NCBI RefSeq assembly: GCF_001421415.1
Contig: NZ_LMKH01000012.1
Coordinates: 281,471-345,470 of the forward strand
Origin: Sphingomonas sp. Leaf208
GTDB lineage: Bacteria; Pseudomonadota; Alphaproteobacteria; Sphingomonadales; Sphingomonadaceae
Reading direction: 5' to 3'
DNA: 64,000 nt
The position numbers and the translations under genes were made by a program. Positions 1-8,673 of this stretch are shown here, one piece after another (position 1 is the stretch's first letter; each line of letters begins with the position of its first letter). Below the pieces are notes generated by a model. That model saw only the letters and a program-made list of their open reading frames with translations, was not told the origin of the DNA and ran no database searches.

Positions 1-14
1 CGGGGAGGATTTTC

Positions 15-917
15 ATGATCTACGACATTCGCCACGTCACGACGTTCGATTACGGCGCGAGCGTCAAGTTCGCGCGCTGCAACCTCCGCCTAAAACCGAT
101 CGACTGGCCGGGGCAGCATCTGGATAGCTATGCGCTGTCGGTGCATCCGGCCGGGCGTACCAGCGCGGCGCGGGCGGAGGCGGGGCTGGCCAACGTGACG
201 CGATTGGTCGTCGACAGCCCAGTTCGCCACCTAACGATCGAGAGTCAGTCGCGGATGACGGTCGACCGACTCGTGCCCGTCCCCGACGCGAGCGATCCGA
301 CGCTCGCCGAGATCGCGGCGATGGCACGCGCCAGCACCGATCTCTCCGCGGCTAGCCCGGCGAATTATATCTACCCCTCGCCGCTGATCCCACTCGACCA
401 GGCGATCGCCGACTATTGCGCGGTGGATCTCGACCCTTCGCGCGGCGCGCTGGAGGCCGGGATCGCGCTCGCGCGGCGGATCCAGGTGGAGTTCGAATTC
501 GATGCCGACGCGACGCTCGTCGATACGACGCCGCACGAGGCGTTCCTCCAGCGCAAGGGCGTTTGCCAGGATTTCGCACAGATCATGATCACGGGGCTAC
601 GCGCGGCGGGGCTGCCGGCGGCGTATGCGTCGGGGTACATCCGGACGATCCCGCCCGAGGGTCAGCCGCGGCTGGTCGGGGCGGATGCGACGCATGCGTG
701 GGTGCTGCTGTGGTGCGGGCCGGTGCGCGGCTGGGTCGGGGTCGATCCGACCAATGGGATCTGGATGGCGAGCGATCACATCGTGATGGCGGTCGGGCGG
801 GATTACGCCGAGATCGCGCCGGTCGACGGGGTCGTGCTCGGGTCCGGGGCGCAGAATATGGACGTCAGTGTCGACGTTGCGCCGTTGGATGAAACGGAGC
901 CTCCGATCACTGGGTAG
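15..917 (+). CDS. Transglutaminase-like cysteine peptidase family protein
   Basis: A 300-residue protein with an N-terminal bacterial transglutaminase-associated beta domain (about residues 2-90) and a transglutaminase-like fold (about 140-250). The Cys-His-Asp triad is visible as Cys184 in GVCQDF, His227 in DATHAW and Asp244 in VDPTNG. Members hydrolyse or crosslink protein amide bonds; the substrate of this subgroup is not known. No signal peptide is seen, so a cytoplasmic location is inferred. The ATG follows a GGGGAGGA ribosome-binding site at the very start of the window. In related bacteria such genes often follow alpha-E or circularly permuted ATP-grasp genes, which would lie upstream of the window and cannot be checked here. 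Confidence 0.9.
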   Translation: MIYDIRHVTTFDYGASVKFARCNLRLKPIDWPGQHLDSYALSVHPAGRTSAARAEAGLANVTRLVVDSPVRHLTIESQSRMTVDRLVPVPDASDPTLAEIAAMARASTDLSAASPANYIYPSPLIPLDQAIADYCAVDLDPSRGALEAGIALARRIQVEFEFDADATLVDTTPHEAFLQRKGVCQDFAQIMITGLRAAGLPAAYASGYIRTIPPEGQPRLVGADATHAWVLLWCGPVRGWVGVDPTNGIWMASDHIVMAVGRDYAEIAPVDGVVLGSGAQNMDVSVDVAPLDETEPPITG

Positions 918-930
918 CACGGACCACCTT

Positions 931-1025
931 CGTCATCCCCGCGGAGGCGGGGACCCATATAGGCAAACGGTCGTGCTTATCTCGCAGGCCTGCCAATATG
1001 GGTTCCCGCCTGAGCGGGAATGACG
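931..1025. repeat. Imperfect inverted repeat in a convergent junction (family E)
   Basis: Two arms of about 30 bases (931-960 and 996-1025) pair with a few mismatches around a 35-base loop. The arm core is CCCCGCGGAGGCGGGGACCC. A related single hairpin is at 48261-48310. It lies between the convergent transglutaminase gene and a small minus-strand gene. It may act as a bidirectional terminator; that role is inferred. Confidence 0.75.
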
Positions 1026-1034
1026 GAACGCGCC

Positions 1035-1181
1035 TTACTTCTCTTCGTCGTGCGGGTTCGGATACGAGCCGCCGCCGCTTTCGCCGCCCTTGTCCTTGGC
1101 CGGCGCGTCGTTGACGCCGTCCTTCTCCTTCGCGCCATCGTCATTCTTCGGCACGCCCTGCATCGGTTGCTTATCAGTCAT
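1035..1181 (-). CDS. Small charged hypothetical protein (48 aa)
   Basis: The likely product starts MTDKQPMQGVPKNDD and ends NPHDEEK. It has no hydrophobic segment and is dominated by Lys, Asp, Glu, Gly and Pro, so it is probably intrinsically disordered. The open frame extends further upstream, but this ATG is chosen because AGAGGAA lies 6-12 bases before it and the upstream part has no coding character. It is divergent from the DnaJ-like gene, with 94 bases between the two starts. I do not recognise a family; small disordered proteins of this kind are common in sphingomonads. Function unknown. Confidence 0.6.
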   Translation of the reverse strand: MTDKQPMQGVPKNDDGAKEKDGVNDAPAKDKGGESGGGSYPNPHDEEK

Positions 1182-1275
1182 GATCGTTCCTCTTGTGCAA
1201 CCAAACACCCCGCGCGCAATTGCGTTGCGCGGGCGATCCCCCCACATAGACACGCAAGGTATAATGGGGACGTAA

Positions 1276-2217
1276 GTGGCCGATCCGTACAAGACTCTGG
1301 GTGTAGCGCGCGACGCGACCGAAGCCGACATCAAGAAGGCGTACCGCAAGCTTGCGAAGGAGCTTCATCCCGATCGCAACAAGGACAACCCGAAGGCGTC
1401 GGAGCGGTTCAGCACGGTCACCAACGCGTACGACCTGCTGAACGACAAGGACAAGCGCGCGCGGTTCGATCGCGGCGAGATCGACGGCGACGGCAATCCC
1501 GCGTCGCCGTTCGGGTTCGGCGGCGGTGGCGGCGGGCGACCGCAGCCCGGCAGCGGCTTCCGCAGCGAGGGCTATGAGACCGGCGCCGGTGGGGCCGACA
1601 TGAGCGACATCTTCGAAGGGCTGTTCGGCGGCGCGCAGCGTGGCGGCGGCGGCGGCGGGTTCTCCGGCGGCTTCGGTCGGCGCCCGCAGCCCAAGGGCGA
1701 GAATGCCGCGTATCGCCTGCAAGTCCCGTTCGTCGAGGCCGCGACGCTGGAGCCGCAACGCGTCACGCTCGCAGATGGCAAGACGCTCGACCTCAAGCTC
1801 CCCGCCGGGGTCGAGACCGGCACGCAGATGAAGCTGGCCGGCAAGGGCGAGCAGGGTCCGGGCGGCGCGGGCGATGCGATCCTGACGATCGAGGTCCAGC
1901 CGCACAAGTTCTTCACGCGTGACGGCGACGATGTCCGCCTCGACCTGCCGATCACGCTCGCCGAAGCTGTCCTGGGCGGTTCGGTCAAGGCGCCGACGGT
2001 CGACAAGCCGGTGATGCTGACGATCCCCAAGGGCACGACATCGGGCAAGACGCTGCGCCTCAAGGGCAAGGGTTTCCACAAGAAGGGCGGCACGCGGGGC
2101 GACCAGTTGGTCACGCTGATGATCGACATTCCTGTCAGCGATGCAGCGCTGACCGCGTTCATCGAAAGCTGGGACGGTCGCGAAGCCGGGAACCCGCGGG
2201 GGGCCATGGGCGTCTGA
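1276..2217 (+). CDS. DnaJ-like co-chaperone (J domain, C-terminal domain, no zinc finger)
   Basis: A 313-residue type-II J protein of the CbpA/DnaJ class. The J domain spans about residues 1-70, with the essential HPD at 31-33. A Gly/Phe-rich linker follows (about 75-140), and then the two beta-barrel client-binding domains ending near 305. The CxxCxGxG zinc repeats of classical DnaJ are absent. It would stimulate DnaK ATPase activity and deliver unfolded clients in the cytoplasm. The start is a GTG at 1276 with GGGGACG just upstream; it gives the expected J-domain start ADPYKTLGV. It is first in a tight run with yihY (7-base gap), fabI, DUF4160, DUF2442 and aroC. Confidence 0.93.
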   Translation: MADPYKTLGVARDATEADIKKAYRKLAKELHPDRNKDNPKASERFSTVTNAYDLLNDKDKRARFDRGEIDGDGNPASPFGFGGGGGGRPQPGSGFRSEGYETGAGGADMSDIFEGLFGGAQRGGGGGGFSGGFGRRPQPKGENAAYRLQVPFVEAATLEPQRVTLADGKTLDLKLPAGVETGTQMKLAGKGEQGPGGAGDAILTIEVQPHKFFTRDGDDVRLDLPITLAEAVLGGSVKAPTVDKPVMLTIPKGTTSGKTLRLKGKGFHKKGGTRGDQLVTLMIDIPVSDAALTAFIESWDGREAGNPRGAMGV

Positions 2218-2224
2218 ACCCGTT

Positions 2225-3175
2225 GTGAATGACAATACTCTAACGCCCGAAGCGCGCGCGCACGATCATGGTGCGACGCGCGCCCGTCTCACTCGTGGCA
2301 TGGCGAAGGTCAGGCCAGGCAGCTACGCGTTCGAAATCGTCAAGCGGGCGGCCGTTGGCGTGTTCAACGACGGCTTCATCCACGCGGGGAACCTCGCCTA
2401 TCTCGCATTGATGACGGTGTTCCCGTTCTTCATCGTCGCCGCCGCGATCCTGTCGATCTTCGGGCAGAGCGTCGAGACGGTGCGCGCGGTCGAGTCGTTC
2501 CTCAACGTCCTGCCGCCCAACGTCGGCGACCTGTTGCGTAAGCCGATCGCCGACGTGCTCGCTGCGCGGACCGGGTCGCTGTTGTGGCTAGGCGCGCTCG
2601 TCGGGCTGTGGACGGTCGGCAGCTTCGTCGAGACGATCCGCGACATCTTCCACCGCGCCTACGGGATCAAGGCGACCGCGCCGTTCTGGAAATCGCGGCT
2701 GGGTTCGTCCGCAGTGATCATCCTGTCGGTGGTGATCGCGCTGCTGTCGTTCCTCGTTCAGGGTATCCTGACCGCTGCCGAGCAGTTCATCTACCGCCTC
2801 GTCCCCTTCGCGCAGGACGCCGCCGGCTGGGTCGGGCTGTCGCGGCTGATTCCCGGCTTGCTGATGTTCGGCGCGCTGTACCTGCTGTTCTATTCGGTGA
2901 CGCCGTCGCGCTATCGCTATTCGAAGTGCCGCAAATGGCCGGGCGCGCTGTTCACGACCGCCTGGTGGGTCAGCGCGACCGCGTTGCTGCCGGTGATCCT
3001 GTCGCGGCTCGGTGGCTACGACCTGACCTATGGCAGCCTGGCGGGCGTCGTCATCATGTTGTTATTTTTCTATGTCATCGGGCTCGGGCTGGTATTCGGC
3101 GCGCATCTGAACGCAGCACTGGCGGAACCACCCGAAACAACGCTAGAGCAGCCTGCTACGGATATGCAGGTATAG
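2225..3175 (+). CDS. YihY/BrkB-family inner-membrane protein
   Basis: A 316-residue integral membrane protein with about six hydrophobic segments (near residues 58-77, 120-137, 162-183, 207-225, 241-260 and 270-300). The first segment, with LAYLALMTVFPFF, and the late GSLAGVVIMLLFFY segment match the YihY/UPF0761 (formerly RNase BN) family. The biochemical role of the family is unsettled; the old tRNA-nuclease assignment was a misannotation. The start is a GTG 7 bases after the DnaJ-like stop, and fabI follows after 11 bases, so it is very likely co-transcribed with both. Confidence 0.9.
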   Translation: MNDNTLTPEARAHDHGATRARLTRGMAKVRPGSYAFEIVKRAAVGVFNDGFIHAGNLAYLALMTVFPFFIVAAAILSIFGQSVETVRAVESFLNVLPPNVGDLLRKPIADVLAARTGSLLWLGALVGLWTVGSFVETIRDIFHRAYGIKATAPFWKSRLGSSAVIILSVVIALLSFLVQGILTAAEQFIYRLVPFAQDAAGWVGLSRLIPGLLMFGALYLLFYSVTPSRYRYSKCRKWPGALFTTAWWVSATALLPVILSRLGGYDLTYGSLAGVVIMLLFFYVIGLGLVFGAHLNAALAEPPETTLEQPATDMQV

Positions 3176-3186
3176 GCGGGGACGGC

Positions 3187-3990
3187 GTGAACGGTTTGAT
3201 GGCGGGCAAGCGTGGGCTGATCATGGGCTTGGCGAACGACAAGTCGCTGGCCTGGGGGATCGCCAAGAAGCTGTCCGAGGCGGGCGCGGAGCTCGCGTTC
3301 AGCTACCAGGGCGAGACGATGGAGAAGCGCGTCCGCCCGCTCGCCGAGCAATTGGGCGTGGCGCGGCTGTTCGATTGCGACGTGTCGGACATGGGCGCGC
3401 TCGACGCGACCTTCGACAAGCTGGCCGAGGAATGGCCGACGATCGACTTCGTGGTTCACGCGATCGGTTTTTCGGACAAGAACGAGCTGCGCGGGCGGTT
3501 CGTCGACACCAGCCTCGACAATTTCTTGATGACGATGAACATCTCGGTCTATTCGTTCGTCGCGGTGGCGCAGCGCGCGGCCAAGATGATGACCGAGGGC
3601 GGCGCGATGCTGACGCTCAGCTATTACGGCGCGGAGAAGGTCATTCCGCATTACAACGTGATGGGCGTCGCGAAGGCGGCGCTGGAGACGAGCGTGCAGT
3701 ATCTCGCGGTCGATCTCGGTCGCGACAACATCCGCGTGAATGCGATCTCGGCAGGGCCGATCAAGACGCTGGCCGCCAGCGGGATCGGCGATTTCCGGCT
3801 GATCTTGAAGTGGAACGAGCTGAACTCGCCGCTGAAGCGCAACGTGACGATCGACGACGTCGGCGGCGCGGGGCTGTATTTACTGAGCGACCTGGCTTCG
3901 GGTGTGACCGGCGAGACGCACCACGTTGACGCCGGCTACAACGTGATCGGCATGAAGGCCGAAGACGCGCCCGATATCGCCTTGGCTTGA
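3187..3990 (+). CDS. fabI: Enoyl-[acyl-carrier-protein] reductase [NADH]
   Basis: The final reductive step of type-II fatty-acid elongation: NADH-dependent reduction of trans-2-enoyl-ACP. This is a 267-residue SDR-fold enzyme with the FabI nucleotide motif GLANDKSLAWG. With the GTG at 3187 as start, Tyr146, Tyr156 and Lys163 fall at the same numbers as in E. coli FabI, which supports this start over the ATG at 3199. The surrounding reading frame stays open far upstream through yihY in another frame; that part is a shadow. The TGA overlaps the ATG of the DUF4160 gene as TGATG. It is the likely triclosan target; this is family knowledge and was not tested here. Confidence 0.96.
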   Translation: MNGLMAGKRGLIMGLANDKSLAWGIAKKLSEAGAELAFSYQGETMEKRVRPLAEQLGVARLFDCDVSDMGALDATFDKLAEEWPTIDFVVHAIGFSDKNELRGRFVDTSLDNFLMTMNISVYSFVAVAQRAAKMMTEGGAMLTLSYYGAEKVIPHYNVMGVAKAALETSVQYLAVDLGRDNIRVNAISAGPIKTLAASGIGDFRLILKWNELNSPLKRNVTIDDVGGAGLYLLSDLASGVTGETHHVDAGYNVIGMKAEDAPDIALA

Positions 3991-4238
3991 TGCCGACGGT
4001 CTTCCGGCTACATGGCCTGCGGTTCATGATCTTTCTCGACGATCACGCACCAGCGCATGTCCACGTATTCGGAGACGGCGAAGCGAAGATCGAGATCGGA
4101 GGCGACGGGCGGTCTCCGCGCATGATATATGCGGAAGGACTGAGCGGAGCGATGCAGCGACGCGCGTTGACTGCCGTCGCTCGGAACCAGAGAATGCTGC
4201 TGATGAAATGGGTCGAAATCCATGACCGAGCTGACTGA
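3990..4238 (+). CDS. DUF4160 domain protein, toxin-antitoxin-like partner
   Basis: An 82-residue protein (MPTVFRLHGLRFMIF...) covering a whole DUF4160 domain. The hallmark segment, with DDHAPAHVHVFG, keeps the conserved HxPxHxHv-type histidines around residues 19-25. DUF4160 genes commonly sit beside DUF2442 genes and are annotated as putative toxin-antitoxin components; biochemical evidence is thin. The start used is the ATG overlapping the fabI stop, not the TTG three bases earlier. Its 3' end overlaps the DUF2442 gene by 17 bases. It is therefore translationally coupled to both neighbours, which is odd between two housekeeping genes. Confidence 0.85.
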   Translation: MPTVFRLHGLRFMIFLDDHAPAHVHVFGDGEAKIEIGGDGRSPRMIYAEGLSGAMQRRALTAVARNQRMLLMKWVEIHDRAD

Positions 4239-4575
4239 CGAAGATATCCTGGCGGCGAACGAGCGCGGTCGCATCGCAATGGCGACCAAGCCAAGGGCGA
4301 AGAGCGCGCGCTACGATCGCGACCAGGATCGTATCGTGGTCGATCTGGTCAACGGATCGACGTTCGCGTTTCCGCCACAGCTGTTGCAGGGCTTCGATCG
4401 CGCGACCCCGGACCAGATCGCGGAAGTCGAAATTTTGGGTGTCGGATTTGGTTTGCATTGGGATTCGCTCGACGCGGACTTTACCGTAGCCGGACTTATG
4501 GCCGGCCGTTTCGGCACGGCGCGCTATATGGCAGAGCGGTTCGGTGCCGCCTGGGACGCGGTCGCAGCAGAATGA
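4222..4575 (+). CDS. DUF2442 domain protein, partner of DUF4160
   Basis: A 117-residue protein. The central part, with [16 protein letters not shown] and later [19 protein letters not shown], is the DUF2442 fold: a short beta-rich domain often ending in a helix-turn-helix-like tail. The C-terminal tail, with [20 protein letters not shown], is Ala/Arg-rich and could bind nucleic acid or the partner; this is inference. The start overlaps the end of the DUF4160 gene by 17 bases, and the stop overlaps the aroC start as ATGA. The pair may be a domesticated toxin-antitoxin unit or a simple regulatory pair. No separate promoter is visible. Confidence 0.85.
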   Translation: MTELTDEDILAANERGRIAMATKPRAKSARYDRDQDRIVVDLVNGSTFAFPPQLLQGFDRATPDQIAEVEILGVGFGLHWDSLDADFTVAGLMAGRFGTARYMAERFGAAWDAVAAE

Positions 4576-5639
4576 GCTTCAATACGTTTGGACGGCTGTT
4601 CCGCTTCACCACCTGGGGCGAGTCTCACGGCCCTGCGCTGGGTGCGATCGTCGACGGGTGCCCTCCCGGCATCCCGCTGACCGAAGCGGACATCCAGCCG
4701 TGGCTCGATAAGCGTCGTCCCGGCACTTCTCGCTTTACCACGCAGCGGCGCGAGCCGGATACGGTCCGCATTCTCTCGGGCGTGTTCGAAGGCCGCACCA
4801 CTGGCACCCCGATCAGCCTGATGATCGAGAATGTCGACCAGCGCTCCAAGGACTATTCCGACGTCGCCAAGGCCTATCGCCCCGGCCACGCCGACTATGC
4901 GTATGACGCGAAATACGGGTTCCGCGATTTCCGTGGTGGTGGCCGCTCCTCCGCGCGCGAGACCGCCGCCCGCGTCGCGGCCGGTGCGGTCGCGCGGCTC
5001 GTCATCCCGCAGGTCCGCGTCCGCGCGTGGGTCGAGGCGATCGGTGGCGATGCGATCGACCGTGCGAATTTCGACGACGCGCAAATCGACCAGAATCCGT
5101 TCTTCTGCCCCGACGTCGAGGCAGCACTCCGCTGGGAAGCGCTCGTCGACGCCGCGCGTAAATCGGGCTCGTCGCTCGGCGCGGTGATCGCTTGCGAGGC
5201 GACCGGCGTCTCCGCAGGGTGGGGCGCGCCGCTCTATGCCAAGCTCGATTCCGAACTGGCCTCCGCCTGCATGAGCATCAATGCGGTCAAGGGCATCGAG
5301 ATCGGCGACGGATTCGCTGCCGCCGCGTTGTCCGGCGAGGCGAATGCCGATCCAATGCGTCCCGGTGTCGATGGCCCGGAGTTCCTTGCCAACCATGCCG
5401 GCGGGATCGCCGGCGGGATCGCGACCGGCCAGCCGATCACCTTGCGCGTCGCGTTCAAGCCGACCAGCTCGATCCTCACCCCGGTCGAGACGATCAGCCC
5501 GACCGGCGAAGCCGCGACGATCGCCACCAAGGGACGGCACGACCCCTGCGTCGGCATCCGCGGAGTCCCCGTGGTCGAGGCGATGGTCGCTCTCGTGCTG
5601 GCCGACCAGGCACTGCTGCATCGAGGCCAGTGCGGCTGA
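4572..5639 (+). CDS. aroC: Chorismate synthase
   Basis: Last step of the shikimate pathway: 5-enolpyruvylshikimate-3-phosphate to chorismate, using reduced FMN, in the cytoplasm. The 355-residue length is normal. All three family signatures are present: [14 protein letters not shown] near residue 17, [15 protein letters not shown] near 125, and [17 protein letters not shown] near 320. The ATG at 4572 overlaps the stop of the DUF2442 gene as ATGA and gives the canonical start [12 protein letters not shown]; the frame is open further upstream but without coding sense. It is the last gene of the tight run that begins with the DnaJ-like gene. Chorismate from here could feed the prephenate dehydratase at 14.8 kb. 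Confidence 0.96.
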   Translation: MSFNTFGRLFRFTTWGESHGPALGAIVDGCPPGIPLTEADIQPWLDKRRPGTSRFTTQRREPDTVRILSGVFEGRTTGTPISLMIENVDQRSKDYSDVAKAYRPGHADYAYDAKYGFRDFRGGGRSSARETAARVAAGAVARLVIPQVRVRAWVEAIGGDAIDRANFDDAQIDQNPFFCPDVEAALRWEALVDAARKSGSSLGAVIACEATGVSAGWGAPLYAKLDSELASACMSINAVKGIEIGDGFAAAALSGEANADPMRPGVDGPEFLANHAGGIAGGIATGQPITLRVAFKPTSSILTPVETISPTGEAATIATKGRHDPCVGIRGVPVVEAMVALVLADQALLHRGQCG

Positions 5640-5695
5640 CGCTGGAACATAAGCCGGACTTAAGCGCTTGCCCTTCAATAACATAGGAGAGCGAA

Positions 5696-6190
5696 ATGCG
5701 TATTCTGACTTCGATCGCAGCGGCAGCGCTGATCATTCCGGGCGTGGCACTGGCACAGACGGGCACCGGCGGCTCGATGGGCGGCACCACGGGTGGCACG
5801 ATGAGCGGCAGCACCATGGGCGGTTCGACCGCAGGCAGCACGACCGGCGGCATGTCGACCGGTACGATGGATCAGGCCAACCCCTCGACCAGCACCCGTT
5901 CGACCACAACGCGCACGCGGCGTGGCACCAAGGCTCGCAGCCGTACGCGTGGCACGACGTCGGGCACCATGAGCGGCACTGGCACGACGGGCAGCACGAT
6001 GTCCGGCACGACCGGTAGCACGATGGGCGCCGACACGATGGGCGGCACGACTGGTACGATGGGCACCACCGGCACGATGGGTGGAACGATGGGCGGCTCG
6101 ACTGGAACCACGGGCACGATGGGTGGCACGACCACCGGCACGATGGGTTCGACAACGGGCGGGACAACCGGCACGACCACCCCGCGCTGA
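5696..6190 (+). CDS. Secreted low-complexity Gly/Thr/Ser/Met-rich protein
   Basis: A 164-residue protein with a clear Sec signal peptide (residues 1-21, ending GVALAQ). The mature part is almost entirely built from short Gly-Thr-Met-Ser units such as GGTMGG, TTGTMG and GSTMSG. A basic island near residues 61-86 is rich in Thr and Arg (TRTRRGTKARSRTRG). No family is recognised. ATAGGAGAG precedes the ATG. The repeats are near-exact at DNA level, so copy number could vary between strains. It ends just before a strong bidirectional terminator. It could be a surface or periplasmic filler, a metal-binding protein (about 20 Met) or a matrix protein; none is demonstrated. Confidence 0.75.
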   Translation: MRILTSIAAAALIIPGVALAQTGTGGSMGGTTGGTMSGSTMGGSTAGSTTGGMSTGTMDQANPSTSTRSTTTRTRRGTKARSRTRGTTSGTMSGTGTTGSTMSGTTGSTMGADTMGGTTGTMGTTGTMGGTMGGSTGTTGTMGGTTTGTMGSTTGGTTGTTTPR

Positions 6191-6211
6191 TCCGACCTCG
6201 CTACATTAAAT

Positions 6212-6243
6212 AAAAAGCCGGGCGAGCGATCGCCCGGCTTTTT
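6212..6243. terminator. Bidirectional intrinsic terminator
   Basis: A perfect 13-base stem, AAAAAGCCGGGCG (6212-6224) against CGCCCGGCTTTTT (6231-6243), with a 6-base loop. The A-run and T-run make it work in both directions, serving the Gly/Thr-rich protein gene (+) and purA (-), which converge here. Confidence 0.93.
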
Positions 6244-6252
6244 CGTGCTCGC

Positions 6253-7542
6253 TCAGTCCGAGAACGGATCGCGGACGAGGATCGTGTCGGCACGTTGCGG
6301 GCTGGTCGACACCAACGTCACCGGGCAGCGGATCAACTCCTCAATCCGGCGGATATACTTGATCGCCTGCGCCGGCAGGTCGGCCCAGCTCCGCGCACCG
6401 GCAGTCGTCTCCTGCCAACCTTCCATCGTCTCGTAGATCGGCTCGACCAACGCCTGGTCCGCCGCATGCGCCGGGAAATAGTCGAGCGTCTCGCCGCGCA
6501 ACTTGTAGCCGGTGCAGATCGACACGGTCTCGAACCCGTCGAGCACATCGATTTTGGTCAGCGCGATCCCGGTGATGCCGCCTACCGCCGCCGCCTGGCG
6601 CACCAGCACCGCGTCGAACCAGCCGCAGCGACGCTTACGCCCCGTGACGGTGCCGAACTCATGTCCGCGGACGCCGAGCCGCTCGCCGGTCTCGTTCTCG
6701 AGCTCGGTCGGGAACGGCCCGGAGCCGACGCGGGTCGTGTATGCCTTGGCGATACCGAGGACGAAGCCGACCGCCGATGGCCCGAGGCCGGACCCGCCAG
6801 CTGCTGCGCCCGCGATCGTATTCGAGGAGGTGACGAACGGATACGTCCCGTGGTCGACGTCGAGCAGCACGCCCTGCGCGCCTTCGAACAGGATCCGCTT
6901 GCCGGCCGAGCGCGCGGCATTGAGATCGCGCCATACAGGCTTGGCGAACGGCAGCACGAAGCCGGCGATCTCGCGCAGTTCCTCGATCAAGCGCGCGCGA
7001 TCGATCGGCGGCTCGCCGAAGCCGGCGCGGAGGGCGTCGTGGTGCGCGGTGAGGCGATCGAGCTGCGGCCCAAGATCGTCGAGATGCGCGAGATCGCAGA
7101 CGCGGATCGCACGGCGACCGACCTTGTCCTCATACGCAGGCCCGATGCCCCGACGCGTGGTGCCGATCTTGCCGGCGCCGCTAGCGTCCTCGCGCAAGCC
7201 ATCGAGATCGCGGTGGAACGGCAGGATCAACGCGCAGGTGTCGGCGATCAGCAGCGTCTCCGGGGTCGCGACGACGCCCTGTGCGCCGAGCCGAGCAATC
7301 TCGTCCTTCAGCGCCCAGGGATCGAGCACCACGCCATTGCCGATGAACGACGGCGTGCCGCGCACGATGCCCGACGGCAGCAGCGACAGCTTATAGACGT
7401 TTTCGCCGACGACCAGCGTGTGGCCGGCATTGTGGCCGCCCTGGAACCGGACGACCATGTCGGCGCGCTCGGCGAGCCAGTCGACGATCTTGCCCTTGCC
7501 TTCGTCGCCCCATTGCGCGCCGATGACTGCTACGTTGGCCAA
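6253..7542 (-). CDS. purA: Adenylosuccinate synthetase
   Basis: Joins IMP and aspartate with GTP to give adenylosuccinate, the first committed step to AMP. It has 429 residues, the usual length. The GTP P-loop WGDEGKGK is at about residues 10-17, followed by GGHNAGHTL near 35-43 and GTTRRGIGP near 130. The product starts [15 protein letters not shown]. It lies 30 bases downstream of hisZ on the same strand, a pairing seen in many proteobacteria, and ends at the shared terminator at 6212-6243. Confidence 0.97.
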   Translation of the reverse strand: MANVAVIGAQWGDEGKGKIVDWLAERADMVVRFQGGHNAGHTLVVGENVYKLSLLPSGIVRGTPSFIGNGVVLDPWALKDEIARLGAQGVVATPETLLIADTCALILPFHRDLDGLREDASGAGKIGTTRRGIGPAYEDKVGRRAIRVCDLAHLDDLGPQLDRLTAHHDALRAGFGEPPIDRARLIEELREIAGFVLPFAKPVWRDLNAARSAGKRILFEGAQGVLLDVDHGTYPFVTSSNTIAGAAAGGSGLGPSAVGFVLGIAKAYTTRVGSGPFPTELENETGERLGVRGHEFGTVTGRKRRCGWFDAVLVRQAAAVGGITGIALTKIDVLDGFETVSICTGYKLRGETLDYFPAHAADQALVEPIYETMEGWQETTAGARSWADLPAQAIKYIRRIEELIRCPVTLVSTSPQRADTILVRDPFSD

Positions 7543-7572
7543 ACTCTATCTCCTGAGGATTACGCGCAGCGC

Positions 7573-8673
7573 CTACAGCGCGCGGGGCTCGCCTGCTACC
7601 CATAGATGCGTGCAGACTTGTGCTTCGGGGGTGTCGCCGGCGTCCAGTGCGGCGACCGTGACCCAACCTTGCGCGCGCATCGCGGCGCCTTCGCTGGCGG
7701 GGGTACCGAACGGGAGGAAGAGGCGGCGGCGATCGACGGTGGTGACGCGCTCGACCAACGTATCGGCGAACAGCGAGAAACCCGTCGCGGCCTCCTCGGC
7801 GCCGGTTTCGTGGACGACGGTGTAGGTGCCACCGCGGCCGACTTCGCGTGGCGAGCCGTCGGCGAAGAGCGAGAAGCCGAGCCAGCTCTGGTATTCGAAG
7901 CCGTGCCGCTCGGTCGGGTCGAGCGTCAGCGCGACGCGGCCGTCGAGTGCTTCAACAATTCGCGCAAGACCGTCGAGGCGGGAAGCCAGCGCACCGGTCG
8001 TATCGAACGCTCGGAGGCGCTCCATCGCCTGGTCGAACGGCCCGGCGGCCTCGATCAACGGAAGATAGGCGGGGGCGAGCGCGGCGACGGCGCCGGCGTC
8101 CTTCGCGTCGAGCCGATCGCGCAGGGTGGCGACCAGATCATCCGCGACGGGAAGAGATCCGGCGGCGAGCGTCGGCACCAGATCAGGCAGCGTGAAGTCG
8201 ATCGACGCACCGGTAACGTCCGCGGCGGCGATCATATCGACTGCGACCGCGACAAGTTCCTGCGCGGCGGCAACCGAGTCGAGTCCGATGAGTTCGCAGC
8301 CGATCTGCCGAGTCTCACGCGCGGGCGCGAGCTGCGACGCACGCAGTTTCAGCACGGAGCCGGCGTAGCTCAGCCGAACCGGCCGAGGGTGATGCCCCAT
8401 CCGCGTCGCGGCAATCCGCGCGACCTGCGCGGTAATGTCCGGCCGGATTGCGAGTGTGCGTTGCGACACCGGATCGACGAAGCGTACCGCGTCGTGCAGC
8501 CCGCCAGCCTTTAGTCGCATCTCCAGCCCGTCGGCGAATTCGGCCAGCGGCGGATCAACGCGCTCATAGCCGTGGAGACGCGCCGCTTCGAGTACGCGGG
8601 CTTCCAGTGCCACTGCCGAATCGGCGAACGGGGGGAGGCGATCTCGGAAGCCTTCGGGGAGGAGTGCGGTCAT
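7573..8673 (-). CDS. hisZ: ATP phosphoribosyltransferase regulatory subunit
   Basis: A histidyl-tRNA-synthetase-like protein that pairs with the short form of HisG in the first step of histidine synthesis. It has 366 residues with class-II synthetase-like features (FVDPVSQRTLAIRPDITAQVAR; a motif-3-like GRGGTYTV). It lacks the HisRS anticodon-binding domain. The start MTALLPEGFRDRLPP at 8673 is chosen over the 40-residue longer open frame because it gives the family N-terminus and overlaps the stop of the DUF559 gene as ATGA. A short HisG must therefore exist elsewhere in the genome; it is not in this window. Confidence 0.93.
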   Translation of the reverse strand: MTALLPEGFRDRLPPFADSAVALEARVLEAARLHGYERVDPPLAEFADGLEMRLKAGGLHDAVRFVDPVSQRTLAIRPDITAQVARIAATRMGHHPRPVRLSYAGSVLKLRASQLAPARETRQIGCELIGLDSVAAAQELVAVAVDMIAAADVTGASIDFTLPDLVPTLAAGSLPVADDLVATLRDRLDAKDAGAVAALAPAYLPLIEAAGPFDQAMERLRAFDTTGALASRLDGLARIVEALDGRVALTLDPTERHGFEYQSWLGFSLFADGSPREVGRGGTYTVVHETGAEEAATGFSLFADTLVERVTTVDRRRLFLPFGTPASEGAAMRAQGWVTVAALDAGDTPEAQVCTHLWVAGEPRAL

